From assembly GCA_009911505.1 (NCBI GenBank), contig QXXL01000012.1, forward strand, positions 1 through 64,000: DNA of 64,000 bases. Direction: 5' to 3'. Positions 50,815 to 58,974 of this stretch are shown piece after piece. The translations under genes were made by a program, and so were the position numbers. The notes under the pieces were generated by a model that was not told the DNA's origin, did no database searches, and saw only the letters and a list, made by a program, of their open reading frames with translations. The stretch is from Lachnospiraceae bacterium (GTDB lineage: Bacteria > Bacillota > Clostridia > Lachnospirales > Lachnospiraceae). Every line of letters starts with the position of its first letter. Within the stretch, counting starts at the first letter, position 1.

Positions 50815-52178
50815 TGGAACTTTTTTGTTTGAATAATATTGAGTCAATACAGAGTGGGTATTTAAAAAAAGAATATTCTGTGGTTGAAGTTGCGCATGAA
50901 ATGTTGAAAGAATGTAAGAAGTACCAGGAATTTGACGTTTGGAGCTGCTTGGACGAAGAAATACTATTGAAAAGAGCTAAGATCTGCCAGGATAAAATAG
51001 AAAAAAATGAAATAAGGGCTCTTTTGGGTATTCCTATTGGTGTAAAAGATATCATAAATACATACGATTATACGACAGAAATGGGCAGCCCCTTATGGAA
51101 GGGGTTTGAGGCAGGGAATGACGCGAGAGTAGTAGCGCAGTTAAAAGGGGAAGGGGCGTTTGTTGCAGGAAAAACAGTAACGGCGGAATTTGCAGTAGAC
51201 GCTTTAACTGCTACCAGGAATCCATTTGACAAATCTAAAACTCCTGGTACGTCGTCGTCTGGTTCAGCAGCGGCTGTTGCGTTGGGGCTGGTACCTGTAG
51301 CCTTGGCTACGCAGACGGCAGGTTCGATTATCCGCCCCTCTAGCTTTTGCGGTGTTATTGGTTTTAAGCCTTCTTTTGGTATAGTTCCGCGTGTGGGTGT
51401 ATTAAAAACAACGGATTCGCTGGATACTGTTGGATTTATGACTACGAATGTGGAGAATATCAGAAAAGTATTTGACAATCTTATTGTTAAAGGGATAGAT
51501 TATCCTTTTTCGTATCACGCTTTTCATAATAAAAACAGGCAAAAAAAGGGAAAACGGCCATGGAAGCTGGCATTTATAAAGACATATACATGGGACAATG
51601 CAAAAGATTATGTGAAACGGGATATAGAGCAGTGGATTCGCAAAATAAATAACGAGGACGGCGTTGAAGTCGTTGAAGAAGATATTAATAGTATGATTCA
51701 TGATGCGCATGAAGTGCATAGGACGATATATGAAAAATCGCTATCTTATTATTTCCAGAATGAATCGTTATGCAAAGATGAGATGTCTGAGGGTATGCTG
51801 CATATGATAGGGCGCGGCAGAGAAATTGAGGCTAGTGATTATTTTCATGCTCTTGAAAGGCAAGATCAATTGTTAGCTGATATGGATCGGTTTATGGAAA
51901 AGTATGACGCTATAATTTCCATGAGTACTGCCAGCGAGGCAGTACAACGGGGGTGCCGTGAGTTAGACGATCCAAGTTTGATATGGAATTTATTGCACTT
52001 GCCAACTGTAAATATCCCGGCATTTAAGAATCAGGAAAGCCAGATGCCATTTGGAATACAGATTACAGCCCGAAAGTATAACGATTATCTGTTGCTTCAT
52101 TTAATAGAAGAGTTTGCGCAGAGACATTATATTATGCAAAATATACGGGATATAACATATAAACCATTTGATATATAA
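50814..52178 (+). CDS. amidase-signature hydrolase, GatA-like
   Basis: This 454-residue enzyme has the amidase-signature triad: Lys78 in IGVKDIIN, cis-Ser147 in TPGTSSSGSAAAVA, and nucleophile Ser171 in TAGSIIRPSSFCG. It overlaps the PseA-like gene by one base and the acetyltransferase gene by one base. GatA-type subunits make ammonia from glutamine, so this may be the nitrogen source for the adjacent amidotransferase in place of HisH; equally it could cleave an amide on the sugar. Both are inferences. GatB/GatC are absent. Confidence 0.85.
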   Translation: MELFCLNNIESIQSGYLKKEYSVVEVAHEMLKECKKYQEFDVWSCLDEEILLKRAKICQDKIEKNEIRALLGIPIGVKDIINTYDYTTEMGSPLWKGFEAGNDARVVAQLKGEGAFVAGKTVTAEFAVDALTATRNPFDKSKTPGTSSSGSAAAVALGLVPVALATQTAGSIIRPSSFCGVIGFKPSFGIVPRVGVLKTTDSLDTVGFMTTNVENIRKVFDNLIVKGIDYPFSYHAFHNKNRQKKGKRPWKLAFIKTYTWDNAKDYVKRDIEQWIRKINNEDGVEVVEEDINSMIHDAHEVHRTIYEKSLSYYFQNESLCKDEMSEGMLHMIGRGREIEASDYFHALERQDQLLADMDRFMEKYDAIISMSTASEAVQRGCRELDDPSLIWNLLHLPTVNIPAFKNQESQMPFGIQITARKYNDYLLLHLIEEFAQRHYIMQNIRDITYKPFDI

Positions 52179-52735
52179 TGTCAGAGGAAAAGGATATGTA
52201 TTTTTTGGAAGGCGTCAATATTGGATTGAGATTGTTATGTAAACGCGATTTAGCAGGCAATTACAGTGAATGGCTGAACGATGAGAAGGTTTGTGCGTAT
52301 AATTCGCATCATCGGTTTGTAATGTCGGAAGAAGAATTATGCCAATATATTGATTCGATACAAGGTAGAAAGGATATGCTGGTTTTTGCAATAGATGTAA
52401 GGGAAAATCATAAGCATATCGGAAATATATCACTTCAGTGCATTAATTACATAGACAGTTCTGCTGAAATTGCCTTTTTGCTTGGCGAGCGGGAGTATTG
52501 GGGAAAAGGGTATGCGTCAGAGGCGGCCAGGCTTGTGATTAACCATGCGTTTTTTCAGCTTGGATTAAAAAGGATTTATTTTGGGACATCAGAAAAAAAT
52601 ATTGGGATGCAGCAGCTGGGGGAAAAGCTCCATTTTCTGCGCGAAGGCGTAAGGAGGAAAGCATTGTACAAAGACGGGGTTTTTTGGGATATATACGAAT
52701 ATGGCTTGCTGAAGGAAGAATGGCGTGATGGATAA
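52178..52735 (+). CDS. GNAT acetyltransferase, PseH/RimJ-like
   Basis: This 185-residue GNAT protein has the acetyl-CoA site REYWGKGYASEAARLVINHAF (Q/RxxGxG/A type) and ends with a family-typical VRRKALYKDGVFWDIYEYGLL. Relatives include RimJ/RimL and the PseH N-acetyltransferase of pseudaminic acid synthesis. Between the amidase and a methyltransferase gene in a PseB pathway, acetylation of a UDP-4-amino sugar is the best guess. It overlaps both neighbours by a few bases. Confidence 0.82.
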   Translation: MSEEKDMYFLEGVNIGLRLLCKRDLAGNYSEWLNDEKVCAYNSHHRFVMSEEELCQYIDSIQGRKDMLVFAIDVRENHKHIGNISLQCINYIDSSAEIAFLLGEREYWGKGYASEAARLVINHAFFQLGLKRIYFGTSEKNIGMQQLGEKLHFLREGVRRKALYKDGVFWDIYEYGLLKEEWRDG

Positions 52736-53677
52736 TTTAAAACAATTATATAGTAAAGATTTGAATATTATGAAGTATTTCCGCGAACACGGCGATGTTT
52801 GCGATAGTAATTCTATGGATGCTGTTTTATGTGCTTATGATTATCAGGCTGGAGATTATACACAAAATTATAATGCAAATAATTTAAAAAAGGTGTGTAT
52901 CTGTGCAAAAATGACAAGATGGGAGAGACATACCAGCGGATTGAATTGACACCTGGAGAATTTTCCCGTCTCGCAGCAAAATGCCTTGCAGCAGTAATGA
53001 AAAACATGGAATTTGAATCTCTGCTGGAGGTGGGCGTTGGGGAAGCAACGACGCTGTGCGATATATTATTAAATCTGCAAAAAGAAAAAAATGTCTATGG
53101 AATTGAATTATCGTTATCACGATTGTATTACGCCCAGAAATTTGCAAAGCAAAAAGGTGTGGCAGTTCATCTTGCAGCGGGGGATATGTTTTCATTGCCG
53201 TTTGAGGATAACTCCATAGATTTGGTTTTCACATATTATTGTATCGATGCACACAGGGGGAAAGAGCGGCAGGCGGTTGAAGAAATGCTGCGCGTAAGCA
53301 GCAGGTATTTAATCTTGGTAGAACCTACATATGAACTAGGTAATGAAGAGACAAAAAGAAGAATAGATGAACAGTATTATATTAAGAATTTGCAGGAAAC
53401 ACTAGAAAAGATGGATGTCAGGATCTTGGAATACCGCCTTTTTGATGTTTTTACCCAAAATAATAATTCTGCGATCATTATTTTAGAAAAGATGGATAAA
53501 GCTGAGAAAAAGATGGAAAAGCTTTTCTATGCATGTCCTGTCTGCAAGAAAAAATTGGCGGAGCATAAAGGGAACTTGTATTGCGATGATTGTTTTAATT
53601 TATATCCGGTGATTGGCCGGATTCCGGTTTTGCTGAAAGATAATGCAATATTATGCAGTAAATATTTAGAATTTTAG
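52728..53677 (+). pseudogene. SAM methyltransferase split by frameshift at short repeats
   Basis: A frame from ATG 52728 (after GGAAGAA) gives an N-terminal part ending NNLKKVCICAKM and stops at 52949. A second frame from about 52895 gives VYLCKNDKMGETYQRIEL and then a methyltransferase domain (LLEVGVGEATTLCDILL, DMFSLPFEDNSIDLVFTYYC). The C-terminal zinc-ribbon has CPVCKKK and CDDC. Removing one GT from GTGTGT (52893-52898), or adding one A to the A6 run (52886-52891), joins the two as one protein of about 316 residues. A real break, a variable switch or a sequencing error could each explain it. It probably methylated the amino sugar. Confidence 0.75.
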
Positions 53678-53686
53678 AGGATTAAA

Positions 53687-54625
53687 ATGTACAAAGTTGT
53701 GATCATAGGAGCAGGAAACATTGCATCGGGGTATGATACGCCGGACAGCCCGCATATTTTAACACATGCGCATGCGTTCTCAAGCCATACTTCATTTATA
53801 TTGTGCGGATTTTATGATAAAGATTATCAGAAAGCGCTGGAAGCCGCCCATATCTGGGGAGGGCGCGCTTATCCTACGTTAGACATGGCATTACAAAAAG
53901 CAGATGTTGCTATTTGTTGTGTGCCAGATTCCGTCCATGGCTCTGTGTTAAGAGAGATCGCGCCTTATATGCCCAAGCTGGTCGTTGTTGAAAAGCCAGT
54001 AGCTGTATCTTTGGCGGAAGCAAAGCAAATTGAGCAATTGTATGCAAAAAAGATTCCCGTAATTGTAAACTACAGCAGAAGGTTTTTGCCGGAGTTTGAA
54101 GCATTAAAGCACGATATCAGTACATATGGCAATTTTTGTAAGGGAGTCGGTTATTACGGAAAGGGTATCTTACATAATGGTTCCCATATGCTGGATCTTT
54201 TACGCTTTCTTATGGGTGATATTGAGGTTGAAGAAGTGCTCCCTTATCAAATAAATGATTTTGGGCAGGAAGATTTAAGCCGGGATGTCATATTAAATAT
54301 ACAGGGAAGCCCGTTTTATCTGACAGCGATTGACAGTAGGATGGTGACTATTTTTGAAATGGAGCTGTTTTTTGAAACGTGCAGGATCCGTATTTTAGAT
54401 GGCGGTGCATGTATTGAAAGATATCAGGTGAAGGAGTCAAAGACCTACAAAGGATATAAAAATTATGTGATGGGTAGCAGGCAGCCTGTAGATTGCAGTG
54501 AAGCTATGCAGGGGCTGGTTTTGAATGTTAAAAATTATTTGGAAAGGGGAGAAGCATTAAAGTGCACGCTCAAGGACGGGATGGATGCGTTGGCATTGTG
54601 TATGAATATTTGGGGGGGGGCGTGA
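53687..54625 (+). CDS. Gfo/Idh/MocA-family oxidoreductase
   Basis: This 312-residue NAD(P)-dependent dehydrogenase starts YKVVIIGAGNIASGYDTP and has the family's VVEKPVAVSLAEAKQIEQL with the conserved Lys-Pro. The sugar-binding half includes a His in GILHNGSHMLDLLRFL. Relatives oxidise or reduce sugars at C3 or C2. The C-terminus is short and the last codons (WGGA) lie in a G9 tract; the stop TGA overlaps the next gene's GTG start. Confidence 0.87.
   Translation: MYKVVIIGAGNIASGYDTPDSPHILTHAHAFSSHTSFILCGFYDKDYQKALEAAHIWGGRAYPTLDMALQKADVAICCVPDSVHGSVLREIAPYMPKLVVVEKPVAVSLAEAKQIEQLYAKKIPVIVNYSRRFLPEFEALKHDISTYGNFCKGVGYYGKGILHNGSHMLDLLRFLMGDIEVEEVLPYQINDFGQEDLSRDVILNIQGSPFYLTAIDSRMVTIFEMELFFETCRIRILDGGACIERYQVKESKTYKGYKNYVMGSRQPVDCSEAMQGLVLNVKNYLERGEALKCTLKDGMDALALCMNIWGGA
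54612..54620 (+). repeat. G9 homopolymer at gene junction
   Basis: Nine G residues lie in the last codons of the oxidoreductase, just before the GTG of the next gene, and also act as its ribosome-site region. With ten Gs the oxidoreductase frame would skip its stop and enter the next gene in its own frame (GGC GTG AAA GAA), giving a fusion. Such tracts drive phase variation of flagellar glycosylation genes in Campylobacter. Confidence 0.8.
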
Positions 54626-55767
54626 AAGAAAGTAAACGGACAATATTGTTTTTTGCCAGGGATCCGGGAGGTGTAAATGCAATTTTACCAGTTTATCAAA
54701 AAATGAAAGGGCATTACCATGCCATAATTTATGCCAAGGATTTTGGGCTTAAAATGTTAGGCCAGGAAAATGTATTTGTACATGATATAGAAGCAGAGTG
54801 CAATTCCCAAAGTGCAGAGCAAATTATGCTGTTTTTAAGCAGGGTTCATCCTGACATTGTTATTACAGGTACAAGCTTAGACGATTATACAGAGCGTTTT
54901 TTATGGAAGGCATGTGCCAAGCTACACATAAAATCATTTGCTGTTTTGGATCAGTGGATGAATCTGGGAATACGGTTTTCTGAGTATGGTTATGGACAGG
55001 ATGATTTATACCGGTTAAATCCAAAACACAGTTATCTGCCTTATAAAATACTGGTTATGGATGAGCTTGCAAAGCAGGATTTGGTTAAGGATGGTATTGC
55101 AGAAAACAGGATTTGTATTACAGGGCAGCCCCATTTTGATGTGGTAGCAGACAAGTATGAGAGGGCCAAGGAGATTTATGGGGACGAAGCATGGAATGTG
55201 GTTTATGTTTCGGAACCAATTATTCAGGATTATGATAATAATGATGAGGCAAACCGTTACTGGGGATATAATGAAAGGACAATCTTCTTTCATCTGTACC
55301 ATAGCCTGCAGAAATTGGCCGAAGAGGAAGGCAGGCAAGTAAGGTTAGTTATTCGGCCGCACCCAAGGGAGAATGCCGAATATTGGGAATCTCTGGCAGT
55401 GCAGATGCAAACCGGGCGGATAAGCCTGGAATGTGACAGAGAAAAAGATAGCTTTGATATAATTAAAAGCGCGGATCTGATCTGTGGGATGTCTTCCATG
55501 TTTTTGCTGGAAGCTGCAATTTGCCGCAAACCTATTGTTAGTATTATGATAGGATTGAAAAGAAAAAACCCATTTGTACTGGATGAAATTGGAATTTGTA
55601 AAAGTATTTTGTCCGAAGGGGATTTATATGAACAACTCAGGCAGATAAGCAATCATGAGGATTTTTGCTTAGATTTTGAATTTATAAAAGGCGCTGCCAA
55701 TCAGGTTTGCGCGCTTGTGGGAGGGGAGATGTCAGATGAAGAAGCTAGCGATTCATGGAGGAAATAA
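54622..55767 (+). CDS. GT-B-like glycosyltransferase of flagellar glycan
   Basis: This 381-residue protein starts at a GTG overlapping the previous stop. N-terminal TILFFARDPGGVNAILPVYQKM and the later ICITGQPHFDVVADKYE resemble the donor-half of UDP-GlcNAc epimerase/GT-B type enzymes; VIRPHPRENAEYW and DLICGMSSMFLLEAAICRKP are typical of a C-terminal donor-binding domain. A glycosyltransferase or a nucleotide-sugar hydrolase of the PseG type could both be considered; no catalytic motif separates them by eye. It overlaps the aminotransferase gene by 32 bases. Confidence 0.65.
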   Translation: MKESKRTILFFARDPGGVNAILPVYQKMKGHYHAIIYAKDFGLKMLGQENVFVHDIEAECNSQSAEQIMLFLSRVHPDIVITGTSLDDYTERFLWKACAKLHIKSFAVLDQWMNLGIRFSEYGYGQDDLYRLNPKHSYLPYKILVMDELAKQDLVKDGIAENRICITGQPHFDVVADKYERAKEIYGDEAWNVVYVSEPIIQDYDNNDEANRYWGYNERTIFFHLYHSLQKLAEEEGRQVRLVIRPHPRENAEYWESLAVQMQTGRISLECDREKDSFDIIKSADLICGMSSMFLLEAAICRKPIVSIMIGLKRKNPFVLDEIGICKSILSEGDLYEQLRQISNHEDFCLDFEFIKGAANQVCALVGGEMSDEEASDSWRK

Positions 55768-57025
55768 AGTCAGGAATAAATTATTCCCGGCATACCGCGT
55801 AATTGGAGAGGAAGAGGAGACGGCAGTAACGCGTGTTTTAAGGTCAGGAATCCTGTCCAAATATTTGGGATGTTGGGCAGATGATTTTTATGGGGGGCCA
55901 GAGGTGTTGGCCATGGAACGTGAGTGGGCAGATTATTATGGCGTAAAACATGCCATATCTGTAAATTCAGCAACTTCGGCTCTTTATTGTGCGGTGGGTG
56001 CGATTGGGATTGCACCAAGAGATGAGGTTATTGTATCACCCTATACGATGTGTGCGTCTGCGACGGCGCCGCTGATTTATAATGCTGTTCCGGTATTTGC
56101 AGATATAGAATACGAATATTATTGTTTGGATCCAGATGATATAGAAAGAAAAATTACCGATAAAACGAAGGCAATCATTGTAGTGGATATTTTGGGGCAG
56201 CCATATGATTACAAAAGAATCCATGAAATAGCCCAAAAGTACAACTTATATATTATTGAAGACAATGCACAGGCGCCTTTAGCTGCTTATAATGGAAGAT
56301 ATGCAGGAACATTAGGGGATATAGGGATATTTTCATTGAATTACCATAAACATATCCATTGCGGGGAAGGCGGCGTGTTAGTTACTAACGATGACGAACT
56401 AGCGGAGCGGCTCAGGTTGATCCGGAACCATGCGGAAGCCGTTGTAGAAAAGAAGGGCGTTGCCAATTTAAACAATATGATTGGCTTTAATATGCGCATG
56501 ACAGAGCTGGAAGCAGCAATAGCCAGGGAGCAGTTAAAAAAGCTGAAGCGGCTGGTAGAAGAGAGAAGGGCAAATGTAAAATACCTGGAGGATAATTTGC
56601 AGGACATCCCGTTTTTGCGTATGCCCAAAATAAGGGAAGGGTGCCTGCATTCGTATTATATACATGCTATGAAATATGATGAAAAACAGACTGGAATATC
56701 CCGCGAAAAATTTATTGCCGCAATGCAGGCAGAATTGATGCCGATAGAATTAAGGGAATCAGAGGGGGTAAAGATTGGCAAGGGGTATGTACAGCCCTTG
56801 TATGATTTGCCGATATTTAAACAAAAAAGGGCATACGGTGATACAGCTTATCCGTTTTCACCCGAAATAGATTATAGTGGGCGCAACTGTCCGGTTTGTG
56901 AGAAGGTGTGCCATTCTGAAACGATTTTCCACGAATTAATGCGTCCATTTATGACAAAGGCAGATTTGGATGATGTATTAGCGGCTTTTCATAAAGTGGC
57001 AGAGAACCTGGATGAGCTTAGGTAG
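55736..57025 (+). CDS. DegT/DnrJ/EryC1 sugar aminotransferase
   Basis: This 429-residue PLP enzyme has FPAYRVIGEEEETAVTRVLRSG at the start, SVNSATSALYCAVGAIG for phosphate binding, IIEDNAQAPLAAYN with the ring-stacking Asp, and the PLP lysine Lys205 in LNYHKHIHCGEGG. It is larger than PseC (about 380 residues); inserts occur after 300, including a Cys-containing stretch (GRNCPVCEKVC). It could aminate C4 of the PseB product. Start 55736 follows GGGAGGGG. The cysteine motif is unusual for the family. Confidence 0.9.
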   Translation: MKKLAIHGGNKVRNKLFPAYRVIGEEEETAVTRVLRSGILSKYLGCWADDFYGGPEVLAMEREWADYYGVKHAISVNSATSALYCAVGAIGIAPRDEVIVSPYTMCASATAPLIYNAVPVFADIEYEYYCLDPDDIERKITDKTKAIIVVDILGQPYDYKRIHEIAQKYNLYIIEDNAQAPLAAYNGRYAGTLGDIGIFSLNYHKHIHCGEGGVLVTNDDELAERLRLIRNHAEAVVEKKGVANLNNMIGFNMRMTELEAAIAREQLKKLKRLVEERRANVKYLEDNLQDIPFLRMPKIREGCLHSYYIHAMKYDEKQTGISREKFIAAMQAELMPIELRESEGVKIGKGYVQPLYDLPIFKQKRAYGDTAYPFSPEIDYSGRNCPVCEKVCHSETIFHELMRPFMTKADLDDVLAAFHKVAENLDELR

Positions 57026-57041
57026 AAGGGAGAATATGGAT

Positions 57042-57734
57042 ATGAAAGAGAAATGTCTGGCAATTATTACAGCACGCGGAGGAAGTAAAAGAATTCCTAA
57101 AAAGAATATTCGGAAGTTTTGCGGAAAGCCTATTATACAGTACTCCATTGAAGCAGCGCTTACAAGCGGTATTTTTGATGAGGTTATGGTATCCACAGAT
57201 GATGGGGGCATCAAAGAGATTGCAGAAAGATGCGGCGCAAAAGTGCCATTTATCCGATCGGCAGAAACGGCGGGGGATATGGCCATGACGCATGAGGTTG
57301 TACTGGAAGTACTGGCAGAATATCAAAAGAGAGGGATGGCTTTTGAATATGTTTGTTGTATTTATCCAACTGCACCGTTTATTACACCGCAAAAGCTTAT
57401 AGAAAGCAGGAAAAAATTAGAAGAAACAGGGGCGGATGGCGTGGTTCCTGTTGTGGCGTTTTCCTTTCCGCCGCAAAGATGTTTTGTATTAGAGGGTGAT
57501 AAAGTAAAGTTTAAATGGCCACAAAACCGTTTGGTCCGCTCCCAGGATCTGGAGAAATGGTATCATGACTGCGGCCAGTATTATTTTATGAAAGTCAGTT
57601 CCTTTGTGCAAGAAAAGAGTTTAATTATGGAGCATACTATTCCAATGATAATGGACGAAATGGAAGTACAGGATATAGATAATTACGAAGATTGGGAATT
57701 AGCTGAACTGAAATATAAACTGAAAAATGGCTGA
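57042..57734 (+). CDS. pseF: CMP-pseudaminic/neuraminic-type sugar synthetase
   Basis: This cytidylyltransferase of about 230 residues has AIITARGGSKRIPKKNIRKFCGKPIIQYSI for CTP, VMVSTDDGGIKEIAERCGA, and CCIYPTAPFITPQKL. It is PseF-like and would activate a nine-carbon acidic sugar as CMP donor. The ATG at 57042 has GGGAG nine bases upstream; ATG 57036 is also possible. It closes the plus-strand block and runs into a hairpin. No NeuB/PseI synthase precedes it, so the substrate must come from genes outside the window or be of another kind. Confidence 0.88.
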   Translation: MKEKCLAIITARGGSKRIPKKNIRKFCGKPIIQYSIEAALTSGIFDEVMVSTDDGGIKEIAERCGAKVPFIRSAETAGDMAMTHEVVLEVLAEYQKRGMAFEYVCCIYPTAPFITPQKLIESRKKLEETGADGVVPVVAFSFPPQRCFVLEGDKVKFKWPQNRLVRSQDLEKWYHDCGQYYFMKVSSFVQEKSLIMEHTIPMIMDEMEVQDIDNYEDWELAELKYKLKNG

Positions 57735-57758
57735 AGCCTTTGGGCTGCAGCCATTTTT
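57723..57758. terminator. two-way terminator after pseF
   Basis: AAAAATGGCTG and CAGCCATTTTT pair around a loop of GAAGCCTTTGGGCTG type. The hairpin includes the pseF stop codon and lies between convergent genes, so it can end both transcripts. Confidence 0.8.
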
Positions 57759-57770
57759 CATCGGTTTAGC

Positions 57771-58940
57771 TTATCGTTTTTGAGATAGGATCTTAAAAAT
57801 ATCTTCAAAACACCGTTCAAAGCTGTGGTTGTTCTTTACTTTCTCATGCCCATTGTGTGCAATTTCAATCCGCTCCTGTTCATGTGTTAAATAATAATCA
57901 ATTTTACGGACCAAATCCTTCGCATCTTCAAAGTATACAAAATCGGCGCCGGGTACAAAGTCATCCAAAAAGTCAGCCTGAAAGTTGGTAAGCAGGAACC
58001 CTCCTGCCCCCATGATATCCATACAACGTAAAGGGATGCCAGATTGTATGCTGCGTAAAGTAATGTTTAAGTTGATTTTACTGTTGTGGAATACATAGGG
58101 CATTTCGGAATAGTAGTCCACGGCCCCCATATTTTGGGCGTTTGGAATGACAGCTTTTTTGTCTAAGGTATAGAGCCGGAGTTTAGCACATTCCGCTGCA
58201 GCCGTCAGCAGCTTTCGGCGTTCTATTGCTGTCAGCCTGCGGTTAATAAAATAATTAGCAAAGATATATTCTGGGGTTTCAATGCCATATTTGGAATTAT
58301 CGTATTTTACGATACGCTGCATATCATCTATTATCTCTTTGGGAAGGGTTTCTTCAATAAAATTATATCCAGATACCTGCAGCTGGGCATTCATGATTCC
58401 TTCAAGATATCCCCGGGTATAGTCGGAGATGCCCTCCAGTTTTGAAAAAAAATTATGGTCTTCATGGTATAATGCGCCTACAAAAGATACGTCTGCTGAA
58501 AGCTTCTGCTGATCGTATTCTTTTGTCAGGAGATAATCAATAATGGTAGCGTTGACTGGAAGGGGCATATAATAAACGGTTGTAATCCCCATATTGCGCA
58601 GCTTGTAGTACTCTTGCCTGTCAAAGAGGAAGACGTAGTTATTATCATTAATAATTGTGTATGAATAAAGCATAACAAACGGAGAATCATATACAATTGA
58701 AATGTAATCCAGATTGTGTTTCTTGGCAGCAGCAGATAACACAGGATAAAAATTGAACGAGAAACACAGCTCAATTTGATTTTCTTCCACAAATGCATCA
58801 AATGCAGCTTCAAAATCCGGGCTTATTCTCTGCAGATAATCTGGATGCTCAAAGAAAAACATTTTGTGGCCCTGCTGTTCTAATGTAAATACAACGTCAA
58901 CCTTTCCAAAACAGCCCCATTCCAAGAATAAAATATTCAT
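57771..58940 (-). CDS. CgeB/DUF3880-type glycosyltransferase 1
   Basis: This 389-residue protein starts MNILFLEWGCFGKVDVVFTL. Its N-terminal DUF3880-type domain has YISIVYDSPFVMLYS and FLFDRQEYYKL; the C-terminal transferase part has GIPLRCMDIMGAGGFLLTNFQ and a final HEQERIEIAHNGHEKVKNNHSF. This layout is that of CgeB-type GT4-like enzymes acting on spore and flagellar surfaces. It is the last of three tandem paralogs on the minus strand. Confidence 0.87.
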   Translation of the reverse strand: MNILFLEWGCFGKVDVVFTLEQQGHKMFFFEHPDYLQRISPDFEAAFDAFVEENQIELCFSFNFYPVLSAAAKKHNLDYISIVYDSPFVMLYSYTIINDNNYVFLFDRQEYYKLRNMGITTVYYMPLPVNATIIDYLLTKEYDQQKLSADVSFVGALYHEDHNFFSKLEGISDYTRGYLEGIMNAQLQVSGYNFIEETLPKEIIDDMQRIVKYDNSKYGIETPEYIFANYFINRRLTAIERRKLLTAAAECAKLRLYTLDKKAVIPNAQNMGAVDYYSEMPYVFHNSKINLNITLRSIQSGIPLRCMDIMGAGGFLLTNFQADFLDDFVPGADFVYFEDAKDLVRKIDYYLTHEQERIEIAHNGHEKVKNNHSFERCFEDIFKILSQKR

Positions 58941-58974
58941 ACTATCCTATAATCCTTTCTGTTTCAAACCATTT

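Noticed and set aside
58526-58813. Small ORFs inside the CgeB-type genes
   Set aside because: Shadows of the strongly supported minus-strand genes in other frames.
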